Positions 48,290-58,788 of a stretch of DNA of 64,000 nucleotides are shown here, in pieces. The translations under genes were made by a program, and so were the position numbers. Position 1 is the first letter of the stretch. Every line of letters begins with the position of its first letter. Location of the stretch: NCBI GenBank assembly GCA_947650365.1, contig CANTAL010000022.1, forward strand, positions 339,759 through 403,758, in the 5' to 3' direction. Below the pieces are notes generated by a model, which saw only the letters and a program-made list of their open reading frames with translations, was not told the DNA's origin and ran no database searches. Source of the stretch: Chamaelirium japonicum (Eukaryota > Streptophyta > Magnoliopsida > Liliales > Melanthiaceae).

Positions 48290-48495
48290 GATTGCCTCAT
48301 TAAAACCTTTGATGGAAAAACCCAGTGGGAAAAATCCTATCAAAGGAAAAAGAGTACAATCTTAGTTCTTCAGGAACAAGTTCTTCAGGAACTATGGTGG
48401 GTGCGCATAATGTTGCCTCGTTAAAACCTTTGATGGGAAAACCCTGTGGGAAAAACCCTACCAAAGGAAAAAAGAGTACAGCGCGCATAAATTTG
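48290..48495 (-). repeat. Two-copy repeat in the Copia 3' UTR
   Basis: GCCTC(A/G)TTAAAACCTTTGAT then GG(A)AAAACCC(A/T)GTGGGAAAAA and CAAAGGAAAAA(A)GAGTACA occurs at about 48293-48358 and 48415-48480. A CTTCAGGAAC doublet lies between. Confidence 0.8.
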
Positions 48496-48607
48496 CATCT
48501 TCATGATGCCCTCCGCCTAACTATTACATTATCACTATTACAGCTCTTCCCCTGATTATATCTCCTCCTTATTACATTATTACATCTCTCCCCCTGATTA
48601 TATTACA

Positions 48608-51600
48608 TCAATTTGTTTGGTGATTGAGCCGTCGCAGTCCGATGCCGTATACCATCTTCTGGAAAGTAGACTTGGGCAAAGCTTTGGTGAAGAGATCCGC
48701 AAGATTGTCGCTTGACCGTACTTGCTTGACTTCAATCTCCCTTTTCTTCTGAAGTTCGTGGGTGTAGAAAAACTTTGGTGAGATGTGCTTTGTTCGATCT
48801 CCCTTGATGAAGCCAGCTTGAATTTGAGCAATACATGCGGCATTATCTTCGTGGATAACTGTCGGCTCTTTGGTAACGGATACCAACTGGCAACTGCTTC
48901 TGATGTGCTGCACAAGTGACCTCAACCATACGCATTCTCTACTTGCTTCATGCAGGGCTAATATTTCAGCATGGTTCGATGATGTAGCCACAAGTGTTTG
49001 TTTGGTCGATCTCCAAGAAATAGCTGCATTGTTATTCAAAAATACATACCCTATTTGGGATCGACCCTTATGGGGGTCAGAGAGAAAACCTGAATCTGCA
49101 TAACCAATCAAGTGAGGAGTACCACAAGAATAAAACAATCCCATATCAGTGGTTCCTCGCAAATATCTAAATATTTGCTTTATTCCATTCCAATGCCTAA
49201 GAGTTGGTTCTGAACTGTATCTAGCCAATAGATTAACAGAAAAGCATATATCTGGTCTAGTACATTGAGCTAAATACAATAAAGCACCAATAGCACTTAA
49301 ATACGGTTTTTCAGAACCAAGAATAGTTTCATGTTCCTCTTTAGGTCTAAATGGATCTTTATGAATATCAAGAGGTCTAACTACCATGGGAGTGCTTAGT
49401 GGGTGACATTTATCCATATTAAATTTCTTTAACAAATTTTCAGTATATAAGGATTGATGTACTAGAATCCCACTAGAGTTACGCTCGATCTGCAGGCCGA
49501 GACAAAACTTAGTATCACCAAGTTCTTTCATTTCAAACTCCCTTTTTAGATAATCAGAAGTTTTCTTGAGCTCTTCAGGAGTCCCAATCAAGTTTATGTC
49601 ATCCACATAAACTGCAATTATAGTAAATCCATTTTCTGATTTCTTTATGAAAACGCATGGGCATATGGGATCATTCTTATAACCTTCCCTAGACAAGTAT
49701 TCACTAAGGCGATTGTACCACATCCTTCCGGATTGCTTCAGGCCGTACAATGCTCGTCTTAGTTTTATCGAGTGCGCACTCTTTGATGTTGCTTCAGGCA
49801 ACTTGAATCCTTCTGGGACTTTTGATGTTGCTTCGGGCAACTTGAATCCTTCTGGGATTTTCATATAAATATCTGTGTCTAGGTTCCCGTATAGGTATGC
49901 CGTTACGACATCCATTAGTCTCATCTTTAGTTTTTCAGAAACTGTGAGACTAATGAGATATCTAAATGTAACTATATCCATAACAGGGGAATAGGTCTCT
50001 TCATAATCAATCCCGGGTTTCTGCAGGAATCCCTGGGCTACAAGCCTTGCCTTATATCTAGCGATTTCATTATTTTCATTTCTTTTTCTTACAAACACCC
50101 ATTTGAAACCTACAGGGTTTACGTTATTTGGTGTTTGTACTATAGGTCCAAATACTCCACGTTTCTTGAGAGATTCAAGTTCAACTTGAATAGCTTCTCT
50201 CCATTTTGGCCAATCAGTTCTATGTCGACATTCATAGATACTACGTGGTTCATTATCTTCATCATCGCCCTTTGTTATTTCAGTAGCTACTTTGTATGCA
50301 AATATGTCATCGATGACTATTTCCTTTCGGTCCCAAATTTCACCCCTCATATGGAATATTGAGATATCATTATTCGGTACCGGTACCTTATCCATAATCA
50401 CTGCAGGGATCTCTTCAGGAGTTTGAGGGAAATTTGGCCGTTGGGAAATATTTTCTTCTGGAAAAATATGGTCCATAATCTCTTCTAGAGCATTATGACC
50501 AGGTTCTTCTGGAACCTTAACTTCTTCTGGAGTTTTAGGGCATGATTTCTCATTCAACTTCCTCTTCCGGGGAACTGAATTTTTGGAACCTATAGGTCTG
50601 CCACGTTTCTGACGTGCAGCAGTTTCATTAGTGGGAGTTGGAATATTAATTCTTGCAGGTACATTCTTGGCTGGAACAAACGACTTAGTTACATTAGTTG
50701 CATCATTGAAGGCATCAGGTAATTGATTTGCAATATCTTGCAAATGCAAAATCCTTTTTACTTCTACCTCACATTGGGGAGATCTAGGATCTAGATGAGA
50801 CATAGTGGAAGAATTCCACGATAATTCACGTCGTTCTTCGGGAACAGGTCTTTGCCTAGAAACTTCTTTATCTCCCCCTAACGGCGGAAAGACTGTCTCA
50901 TCGAAATGACAATCTGCAAATCTAGCAGTAAATAGATCACCTGTTAAGGGTTCTAAGAATCTTATGATTGAAGGTGAATCAAAACCGATATATATCCCCA
51001 ATCGACGTTGGGGATCCATCTTAGTTCTATTTGGAGGGGGAATAGGGACATGTACAGCACATCCAAACTTTCTAAGATGAGAAATATTAGGCTGAATACC
51101 TGACACAAGTTGTGCAGGAGAAAAATTATGGTATGAAGTAGGTCTGAGTCTAACAAGATTAGCAGCATGCAAGATAGCATGCCCCCATGCAGAAATTGGA
51201 AGTCTGGATTGTAAGAGTAATGGTCTAGCTATCAATTGCAAGCGCTTGATAAAAGCTTCAGCAAGGCCATTCTGGGTGTGGACATGGGGGACAGAATGTT
51301 CGACTTCTATTCCGATGGATGTGCAGAAGTCATTGAAGATTTTAGAAGAGAATTCAGCTGCATTATCCAATCGGATAGATTTGATAGGGTTATCAGGAAA
51401 ACTAGCTCTAAGTTTTATAATCTGGGATAATAATCTAGCAAATGCTAAATTTCTAGTGGAGAGTAGGCTCACGTATGACCATCTAGTAGATGCATCTATT
51501 AGGACCATAAAATATCTAAATGGACCACTAGGAGGGTGTATAGGACCACAGATATCACCTTGAACCCTCTGCAGAAAGGTAGGTGATTCTGTCTCTATTT

Positions 51601-52210
51601 TCTTAAAAGAAGGTCTAGTGATTAACTTCCCTTGGGAACAAGGGTCACAAAAATGGTCATTTGGAAAAGTCAAACTTCGATTGTTAAGAGGATGACCATA
51701 GGAATTGTATATGATCTTTCTAAGCATACCTGACCCTGGGTGACCTAATCTATCATGCCAAAGGACCAAATCTTCAGGATTTGGGAACTTCTGGTTCAAG
51801 TGAGTGGCATAGGACTCCATAACCCCAATGTGGGTAAAGTATAACCCTAAAGATAGGGTCGAGCATTTTTCTAGTATGGAAATATGCTCTCCGTTCTTAG
51901 ATGTGATGCAGAGGTATTCTAGATTGCCTTCATTTTTAGTTTCTAAATGATATCCATTTGCTCGGATGTCTTTGAAGCTCAGTAAATTTCTTCTGGAATT
52001 TTCTGAGTAGAGAGCATCCTTAATTAGCAAATGAGTACCATTAGGTAAAAGTATATGGGCTCTTCCGGACCCTGTAACTATGTCAGTAGGGCCAGCCACT
52101 GTAGTAACCATACGTGAATTATATTCAAGATTTGTAAAGAATTTTCTGTGTTTCAGTATGGTATGAGTTGTTGCACTATCTATCAGGCAAATCTCTTTGC
52201 AGTTGGTCAT
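48608..52210 (-). CDS. Copia Pol: protease, integrase, reverse transcriptase, RNase H
   Basis: 1200-codon frame. Protease: CLIDSATTHTIL (about 8-19), the Copia D-S-x-T-T-H form. GAG-pre-integrase and zinc finger: LWHDRLGHPG and FCDPCSQGK (about 148-190). Integrase core acidic residues lie in VLIDAST, RLDNAAEF and QNGLAEAFIKR (about 235-320). Reverse transcriptase: WVFVRKRN...YKARLVAQGF, then YVDDINLIG (about 866). RNase H: GYADSGF, ATSSNHAEILAL and HEDNAACI (about 1030-1130). An in-frame 13-residue duplication (VPEGFKLPEATSK) sits in RT between the IYMKIPEG motif and RRALYGLKQ. No stop interrupts the frame. It is separated from gag by a stop-rich spacer, so how Pol is translated is unclear. 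Confidence 0.93.
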   Translation of the reverse strand: MTNCKEICLIDSATTHTILKHRKFFTNLEYNSRMVTTVAGPTDIVTGSGRAHILLPNGTHLLIKDALYSENSRRNLLSFKDIRANGYHLETKNEGNLEYLCITSKNGEHISILEKCSTLSLGLYFTHIGVMESYATHLNQKFPNPEDLVLWHDRLGHPGSGMLRKIIYNSYGHPLNNRSLTFPNDHFCDPCSQGKLITRPSFKKIETESPTFLQRVQGDICGPIHPPSGPFRYFMVLIDASTRWSYVSLLSTRNLAFARLLSQIIKLRASFPDNPIKSIRLDNAAEFSSKIFNDFCTSIGIEVEHSVPHVHTQNGLAEAFIKRLQLIARPLLLQSRLPISAWGHAILHAANLVRLRPTSYHNFSPAQLVSGIQPNISHLRKFGCAVHVPIPPPNRTKMDPQRRLGIYIGFDSPSIIRFLEPLTGDLFTARFADCHFDETVFPPLGGDKEVSRQRPVPEERRELSWNSSTMSHLDPRSPQCEVEVKRILHLQDIANQLPDAFNDATNVTKSFVPAKNVPARINIPTPTNETAARQKRGRPIGSKNSVPRKRKLNEKSCPKTPEEVKVPEEPGHNALEEIMDHIFPEENISQRPNFPQTPEEIPAVIMDKVPVPNNDISIFHMRGEIWDRKEIVIDDIFAYKVATEITKGDDEDNEPRSIYECRHRTDWPKWREAIQVELESLKKRGVFGPIVQTPNNVNPVGFKWVFVRKRNENNEIARYKARLVAQGFLQKPGIDYEETYSPVMDIVTFRYLISLTVSEKLKMRLMDVVTAYLYGNLDTDIYMKIPEGFKLPEATSKVPEGFKLPEATSKSAHSIKLRRALYGLKQSGRMWYNRLSEYLSREGYKNDPICPCVFIKKSENGFTIIAVYVDDINLIGTPEELKKTSDYLKREFEMKELGDTKFCLGLQIERNSSGILVHQSLYTENLLKKFNMDKCHPLSTPMVVRPLDIHKDPFRPKEEHETILGSEKPYLSAIGALLYLAQCTRPDICFSVNLLARYSSEPTLRHWNGIKQIFRYLRGTTDMGLFYSCGTPHLIGYADSGFLSDPHKGRSQIGYVFLNNNAAISWRSTKQTLVATSSNHAEILALHEASRECVWLRSLVQHIRSSCQLVSVTKEPTVIHEDNAACIAQIQAGFIKGDRTKHISPKFFYTHELQKKREIEVKQVRSSDNLADLFTKALPKSTFQKMVYGIGLRRLNHQTN

Positions 52211-52499
52211 CGTTCCTAAATGATAAGTTATGAGTCAATAAATACCATAAGAGAAGTATCAATGATAAAACTTACTAACACAATTTCTAAGTAAAATCAC
52301 CAGAACGATAATATGAATTGATAATATCCAATAGAATATAAAAATTACTCAACAATGTCTGACAGAATAAGAACTACTGAGTAATGTCTGACTGGAAATA
52401 AAAACTACTTAGCAATGTTTGACAGGAAATAAAGACTACTTAGCAATGTCTGACGGAATAAATAAAAGAAAAAACTAAAGTCTTCAGAGATCCCAAGAT
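52211..52499 (-). other. gag-pol spacer with ~31-bp tandem repeats
   Basis: 289 bp between the gag stop and the first Met of pol. AATGTCTGAC-containing units recur at about 52354, 52383, 52414 and 52445 (CTACTTAGCAATGTCTGAC with drift). Stops occur in the gag frame, so gag does not simply read through. Confidence 0.75.
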
Positions 52500-53576
52500 T
52501 CAGGGATTTAATGTGCCATCGTCTAACTCATCAAAGTAATCTGAACTTTCCAGGTACGATGTCTTCAGGGCATCGTTTTGCTTCTGGTAATCTTCAGGCC
52601 ACTCATTGTTATCTTCATTCATATTTGTCTCTGCAAAGACCCCTGTACTTTTGTACTTATTCTTCTCATGTTTGCTAGCACGGTAGTTTCTGGACCAGTG
52701 TCCTTCCTTTCCACATTCAAAACATATGTCCCTCTTATCTTCAGGTTTAGAGGGATTATTCTTTTCTGGATTCTGAGGAGCAATCCACTTATTTTTAAAG
52801 TGAGTGTCCTTCCTAGGACCATAATAATCATCTTTTCGAGGATGATTCTGACGTCCATCTCTTCTAGGGTGATTTCTACCTCTTCCAGGATAGTTATTGC
52901 GCCCTCCTCTGCCGTGTCTTCCACCTCTCCTTCCTCTGCTTCTACCTCTACCTCTACCTTGGTAGAAATCATTAGCGTTTGCTTCTGGCAATGCCAATGA
53001 TCCAGTGGGTCTAGAATTATGATTCTTTACCAGTAGGGTATTATGTTCTTCAGCGATCAGGAGAACTTCTATGAGTTCCGAGTACTTCTGGTACTTCATC
53101 CCCCTGTATTGCTGTTGTAAAATAATGTTATTTGGGTGGAAGGTAGAGAGCGTTTTATCGATCATCTGAGCATCATCTATTTTCTCCTCACAGAGCTTCA
53201 GCTTGCTGACGATGTTGAGTAACTTCGAGTTGAACTCAGCCACGGTCTTGAAGTCCTGGAACCTGAGGGAGATCCATTCGCTCTTTGCTGCAGGCAAAGT
53301 GATCATCTTCTGGTGATCGTAGCGTTCCTTGAGTGCCTTCCAGAGATCTGCTGGATCTACTATGTTCATATATTCATTTTTCAGATCTTCGTGTATGTGG
53401 TGCCTAAGGAAGATGAGGGCTTTAGCTTTTTCATCCGGTTTCAATCCATTCTTCTCTTCTAGAGCTTTCTCTAAGTTCTTCGCTTGTAGATGTAGCAAAC
53501 TATCTACTCGCCAATTCAGAAAATTGCTTCCATTGACATTTAATGCATGGAAGTCTAATTTTGTAATGTTCGACAT
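52500..53576 (-). CDS. Copia Gag, 358 aa, with a degenerate zinc knuckle
   Basis: Starts MSNITKLDFHALNVNGSNFL and carries the UBN2/Copia-Gag pattern (NWRVDSLLHL, then LRHHIHEDLKNEY and LWKALKERYDHQK). An Arg/Gly-rich stretch (about 208-245, RGRGRSRGRRGGRHGRGG) precedes the knuckle CFECGKEGHWSRNY (about 283-296). The last Cys of the CCHC motif is Tyr. The C terminus is acidic (SSDYFDELDD). The length is normal for a separate Copia Gag. Confidence 0.9.
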   Translation of the reverse strand: MSNITKLDFHALNVNGSNFLNWRVDSLLHLQAKNLEKALEEKNGLKPDEKAKALIFLRHHIHEDLKNEYMNIVDPADLWKALKERYDHQKMITLPAAKSEWISLRFQDFKTVAEFNSKLLNIVSKLKLCEEKIDDAQMIDKTLSTFHPNNIILQQQYRGMKYQKYSELIEVLLIAEEHNTLLVKNHNSRPTGSLALPEANANDFYQGRGRGRSRGRRGGRHGRGGRNNYPGRGRNHPRRDGRQNHPRKDDYYGPRKDTHFKNKWIAPQNPEKNNPSKPEDKRDICFECGKEGHWSRNYRASKHEKNKYKSTGVFAETNMNEDNNEWPEDYQKQNDALKTSYLESSDYFDELDDGTLNP

Positions 53577-53672
53577 CTGAAGATTTAATGAATGTTAACA
53601 TTAATTACTATGATTATCATTAACATATAAAGGCATGTTGTAGAGAACAAATGACATGCCATGGACAAAAAG

Positions 53673-53697
53673 CCTATTAATACTCAGTATTAATAGG
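53673..53697. repeat. Perfect 12-bp hairpin in the Copia leader
   Basis: CCTATTAATACT and AGTATTAATAGG separated by one base. A second stem, CCTTTTAGAAA with TTTCTAAAAAGG (53700-53776), encloses two CTTGCCAAG motifs. Confidence 0.8.
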
Positions 53698-54119
53698 ATC
53701 CTTTTAGAAACCACTTGCCAAGGTAGAGCGGGTTCTATGGAACCGTCATGCGCCTTGCCAAGCTTTTCTAAAAAGGTACTAATTGCTTAAAATACAATTA
53801 ATGCAGAGAATAACATATTATGCACATGGAACACAAGATAAATATACAGTATAGAGTCTGTTACAATTAAGGACAATTCTGTCCTTATCTGTAAAACATA
53901 TATTGCAAATTGGTCCCTTAGGGGCTAAACAGTTAAATACATAAACAATGTATATGAAATAGTAAAATCTAACCGTACCGATGCTTCCGGAACGGTTCGG
54001 ATACCCAAAATCCATATATGGATCAAGCAATTTGGCTATAGATCGGGGTTATAAAATAAACTTTAAATGAACGGTGTATATCAAAACAGGTAATTAAATA
54101 TATGTGAGTGCGTATAAGG

Positions 54120-54340
54120 ATGGACGGGTCGGATCTGCAATATGCAGTCGGTCGGGCACATACATTCAGTCGGGTCTGTATAAATCCAGTCGGGTCGGGT
54201 CTGTACTAAATACAGTCGGGGCGGGTCTGTACTAAATACAGTCGGGGCGGGTCTATACTAAATACAGTCGGGTCGGGTCTATGCAAACACAGTTGAGTCG
54301 GGTCTGCATTAATACAGTCGGGTCGGATTCGGTTATAATT
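54120..54340. repeat. Minisatellite (~27-bp unit) in the Copia leader
   Basis: At least six degenerate units of ACAGTCGGG(T/G)CGGGTCT followed by RTACTAAAT. Confidence 0.85.
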
Positions 54341-55193
54341 GGGTTTTAACACCCAAACAGATAAACACTGTTTATCTTCTTCGATTAAACCGGAGACTTA
54401 GGATCGCAGCCGTTCTTTGGGCGACGACCTATAAGCGCGCAGTTGGCCACCTCCATGTACTCGGGATGCCGCCGCTACGGAAACAGTTCGTCTCCGGTCA
54501 ACACGTGGCCGGAGTGCCGAAGATCGCCACCTCTGTGAGGAGGGGACGCCGAAGGCTGCAAGTTCTGCAGTCGTGGCCGGAGTGCTGCTCGGGCTGTCTT
54601 CGCGGCCACATTCGAAACGGGAGGGCCACGAGATGCTCTCCCATTGTTTAGCAACCTGCCGGCTTAAATGCCTGGCCGTACTTGTGTTGCGGGGCTCCCT
54701 TTGGAAGCCCTCACACCAACAAGAACCACCACTCAACCAGGAGGCGAGACCAACCTCATCCCCCGTCCGGACTTACTTTAATTCCCCCCGGCTGGGGTTA
54801 CAAGCTCGCGCGACCAAGCTCGGCCAGAGCTATCGAAGCCGGAGTTATGGGGAGGACGAGGACTATCAGAGCCAGAGCTCGGGGTCACGGCCAGAGCTTG
54901 AGCTTATGACCAGAGCGGGTGCATTAAGGTGGTCTGGGCGTACCTTGTTCAGAGGAGACCCGCGAGGCGATCGGCTCCACGTGATCGGAGCAGGAGTCGG
55001 GGAGGACGAGAGCCGGAACCGGCAGAGAGTAGGTCTCTCTCTCTGCGATGGGGTCTGCTGGGTCGACGAGCTCTCCGTTCGTGCTCTTTCCTTATCTCTC
55101 TCTCTCTCTCTCCGATGGGGTCTGCTGGGTCGGGACCGCGGACGAGATCCGGCGCCGAGGCCGGGTCGTGCTTCACGTATCGTGCTGATAACG

Positions 55194-55350
55194 TGTTGCG
55201 AAAAGTATATTCATATTATTAACACAAGACCCCTATATATAGGCATAATCGGAGGTTGGGATAGAGACGGGGTAAATCTCTAAATCCCAATAATCCAGGG
55301 GTCTTTATCCGGTGGGCATCCATATCCGATGCAACCACCGTTTCATAACA
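55194..55350 (-). repeat. 5' LTR of the Copia element
   Basis: 157 bp, one visible substitution relative to 48103-48259. Confidence 0.95.
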
Positions 55351-55539
55351 AGCTTTTCTTTTTTCTACCACCATTGATTTGCTGCACTTTTTACGGTCCA
55401 ATCGTGAAGTGCCACGTCGTCCATTTAGGTGTATATACGCCCGCTGACCAGTGTAGTCACCGTTATGCCTTTGAGCAACGTGGCACACTACGAGAAAGTG
55501 CCACGTTTGTAAGGGACATGGTGATGATTCTTTATTGAG

Positions 55540-56318
55540 TAATGCTATTTGAACAATATGCGTCGACAAAATCTTTGACAAACCATAATCATGCTATGGT
55601 GGCGACCCCTGTACCGACGATGCAACTGAGTCCTGGGCCCCACAACTAGGGCATGGGTCTGCTTTGTCAAAGTTTTTAGAGGAAATGGGTGTTGGGTTCC
55701 ATAGAAGAGATCTGATTAATGAAGATGACTCTCACAAGATTCCTTTAAGTGGAGGTCCCTGAATCATTTCATAAACCCAAAATTTGTCCCTATCTTTTCT
55801 TTCTCCTTTTCCGTTCTCGCTCGAGCAGCCAACGACAGCAACAACGGCGAGTGGGGTCGACATTGGCGCGACGAGCGGGGGCGATAGCAGCGACGACCAC
55901 AAGTAATAGAGACGAGAGGCGATGGCGGGTCAGATTGGATATCGGATTAGATTTAGGATTAGGGTTTAGGTTTTAGGATTAGGCCTAGGGTTCACCCTAT
56001 GGCATATAGATTTTAGGTTTTAGGTTAAACCTAGGATTTAGGTTTTAGGATAAGGTCTAGGGTTCCTGTAGATCTTAGGTTTTATGGTTCGGATCAAGTC
56101 TAAGGTTTACTCCATGGTCTGTAAATCTTAAATTTAATACTAGGTTTAGGTTTTTAAATTTTAGATTTAGTTTAGAGGAATGTGACATGCAAATTTATAT
56201 TTGAAATAAATTAAAGGATATATTTTTTCTCTATCCTTAGGCTTAAAGTATCTTCTATTTTGGACCGTTCATTAAGTCCCCCAAGATTTTATCCATAAAG
56301 ATTGTTCAAATAGCATTA
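55540..56318. mobile_element. TIR element with 18-bp perfect terminal repeats, family X copy 1
   Basis: Left TAATGCTATTTGAACAAT (55540-55557) and right ATTGTTCAAATAGCATTA (56301-56318) are perfect inverted repeats. The interior includes a GC-rich stretch with AGAGACGAGAGGC and multiple TTAGGTTTTAGG repeats (55940-56130). Relatives lie at 57329-57550 and 59338-59662. Confidence 0.75.
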
Positions 56319-56703
56319 GTCTCCATTCATCGCATCATCATAACCAAACAAATGACAGTTGACGACCGGGGCCCACATTAAGTGCCCAGTAATCCACAGT
56401 AATATAATTGTGCTGTAGTGAGGTTTAGTGGGGCCGAGTTCACGGTGAAGTTCCAAAAGGCACCGGAAGGACATACAGTCAGCAAAACGACATTTATTTA
56501 GGAGGACAAACAAGGAAAAGATGGAGTGAGATTATCAGCTCGTTGACTTATTCCTCACCATCCAACGCTTTTAAATAAACCGGTGAAGAAGCATGAACCT
56601 ACTCGGCTGCTCTTTCAGGGATGATCTAATAAGGCGTCCCTTACGTAAGGCGATTTATCAGATTCATCACAGCCGTCCGATGGCAGACAACCCTACATGT
56701 GTA
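56319..56703. other. No gene recognised
   Basis: Short intergenic stretch; nothing supported. Confidence 0.5.
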
Positions 56704-57207
56704 TAGGGGCTGGCAATGGACCGGTTCTGACCCGGTATCCGACCCGACCCGAACCGATCTGACCGGTTTTTCTCATTGGGTCGGTTCAGGATTTAGTTTT
56801 AAGTCCTGTTTAGTTATCGGGTCGGTATTGAAATGACCAATACCCGACCCGATATGTGAGTCATATATACTATATTTTTAGAAACCCTAAATCTCCGATA
56901 TTGTCTTCTTTTTATAGAGATATATATACTATATTTTGTTACTTGTATTTAAATTTCTATCTTTTGGTTATTTGAACTCATAAAAAAGGAGAGATGTTGC
57001 TACACATAAGATCTTTGAACTCGTAATAGATAATATTTTAATAATATGGATTGGGCTTTGGATATTGAAATGCTTAACGAATTGGATCCGGATCAAAAAT
57101 ATAGAAAATTTATCGGAACGGGATTGAATCCGAATCAACAAGATAGCCTAACAGTTCCAGACCAGATTGACATAGATCCGAACCGAACCAGCCCGTTGCC
57201 ACCCCTA
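56704..57207. mobile_element. hAT-like non-autonomous element
   Basis: Ends TAGGGGCTGGCAATGG and CCGTTGCCACCCCTA are inverted repeats of the same type as the element at 36132. The interior has ACCCGACCCGAACC motifs. Flanking octamers CATGTGTA and TATGTAAA agree at five of eight positions, a decayed target duplication at best. Confidence 0.7.
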
Positions 57208-57328
57208 TATGTAAATGGCAGTCAGCCAAAGCTGATGGCAGTAGATGCATCGATCCCACCACCTTACATTGTGGGCGTCTTATGGAATCATTATTCTTTT
57301 TTTTTTAATAGATTTATGATAATCTCTT

Positions 57329-57550
57329 TTTAAAGAGTAGTTCTATTTGAATAATCTGTAGCGACAAAAACTTTGACAAACTATACCATGCACTGGTGGC
57401 GGGTCCTGCTCAGTGCTAATGCCAAAGCGCTGATCACTGGGCCTGCCACCAGTAGCCACTACCAAGAGGGCCCCTCCACTTGTGCATGGGGTCTGTTTGT
57501 CAAAGTTTGTGTCGCTGTAGAATGTTCAATTAGCATTACCGCTTTTTAAA
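57329..57550. mobile_element. Foldback MITE, family X copy 2
   Basis: About 50-bp inverted ends. TAGCGACAAAAACTTTGACA (left) pairs with GTCAAAGTTTGTGTCGCT (right), and the outer ends TTTGAATAATCT and GAATGTTCAATTAGCAT resemble family X termini. Confidence 0.8.
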
Positions 57551-57675
57551 AGGATCATATTCTAAAGGATAATTTACACCACAAACCGTTGTACCATACA
57601 ACCGCGGGGTCCACTGTGATTAATCAGACATGGAGCAGCAGCCCGTGCATGGGGCAGTGGCTCTGGTGCTGGGCG

Positions 57676-57852
57676 AAATTTCAGCACATCTTGCGTACTA
57701 TACAACCGCGGGGCCCACTGCCCCTAGAGTCAGTCAGTATGCGCTGAGTGCTGGGGGGCCACTACTACCCCATGTGCTGGGCCTGCTACCCCACTTCTCC
57801 TGAATCATGGTGGGCCCCGTGATTGTATAGTACGCAGGATGTGCTGAAAATT
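57676..57852. mobile_element. Foldback MITE, 177 bp
   Basis: CAGCACATCTTGCGTACTAT then ACAACCGCGGGGCCCACT at the left, with its imperfect reverse complement at the right (GTGGGCCCCGTGATTGTATA, GTACGCAGGATGTGCTG). A related motif occurs at 57590 and at 9565. Confidence 0.85.
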
Positions 57853-58042
57853 CCCTTGTTTCCTGCTGATTGGCTCTGTGGTCAGTGAGTCCTGCGGTTG
57901 TGTGTTGAAAATTTCCCGGTGGAACCATGAAACGAAGGGAATTCTGATATCAGTTCCAAATAAATAAAGAAAAAAAAAAAAGGCAAGTGAGCGCTGCTCC
58001 GCTTTGGGCCGCACCTGATTAATTTTTTAGAAAAATTAGCTA

Positions 58043-58274
58043 GGATAAATTACATATAGACCCCTAAAGTTTGACCAATTATCACTTATGTGTCTTATGT
58101 TTAAAACCCTACAAATACCCCCCTACAGTTTGAGAAATATATCACTTGCACTCCTCAAGAATGGTCTATGCGTATGGTTTTTCAAACTATAGAAGGACAT
58201 TTATAGGGTTTTAAACATGAGGAGGTGTAAGTAATAATCGGTCAAACTATTGAGAGTCTATGCGTAATTCACTC
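58043..58274. mobile_element. Foldback MITE, 232 bp
   Basis: Left AAATTACATATAGACCCCTA, AGTTTGACC and TGTTTAAAACCCTA pair with right TAGGGTTTTAAACA, GGTCAAACT and GAGTCTATGCGTAATTC over about 80 bp per arm. Confidence 0.85.
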
Positions 58275-58692
58275 AATTAGATATAGGTACTTAACTATTT
58301 TGCAATACTAACCACATGATATCATAATGTGCTATATTAGCTAAGATCCCTATAAATATATATTTGTCTTCTTAACGAGTATAGAAAGTACTTATGTCAA
58401 ACTTTTTCTTAATTTTTTTCTACAGTAGCATGTCCCATTCGGGGTTAGTATATGAGAGCATCTCCAACAGGCTTCGAGTGGGGCTCTAAAGACCCACATG
58501 GCACGCGGAAGAAATTCCGCCGCTCCAATCGGTTCTGAGGGGAGCTCTGAAGTCCTATGTGGCATGCCACGTAGCCCACATGCGGTCCGGACCTCCGAAG
58601 CCCTCCACATACAACAGAGGTCCTTCAGAGCCTCCGAACGAAAAAAAACTTCTGTGTTTTTATAAAAAACCCCCAGACATTCATAAATTATG

Positions 58693-58788
<96 letters not shown>

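Larger units (their letters stand above)
53577..55193 (-). other. Long 5' leader of the Copia element
   Basis: 1.6 kb between the 5' LTR and Gag, unusually long. It contains hairpins at 53673-53697 and 53700-53776, a minisatellite at 54120-54340, and a GC-rich section at 54400-55190 with CT runs. No recognised gene; the open frames of up to 236 codons in the GC-rich part show no domain. Confidence 0.7.
48098..55355 (-). mobile_element. Ty1/Copia retrotransposon with 5-bp target duplication
   Basis: LTRs of 157 bp at 48103-48259 and 55194-55350, both TGTTGCG...ATAACA. The target duplication AGCTT lies at 48098-48102 and 55351-55355. One LTR difference is visible (CGAAGG versus CGGAGG). Minus-strand order is 5' LTR, TTATCAGCACG primer-site region, 1.6-kb leader, gag, stop-rich spacer, pol, repeat-bearing 3' UTR, polypurine tract CCAAGGGGGAG, 3' LTR. 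Short LTRs and this primer region suggest the Ale/Retrofit group; that is inference. Confidence 0.95.

Noticed and set aside
54573..55283. 236-codon plus-strand ORF in the Copia leader and 5' LTR
   Set aside because: Crosses the LTR boundary, low-complexity Ser/Arg/Leu runs, no domain. A GC-rich leader artefact.
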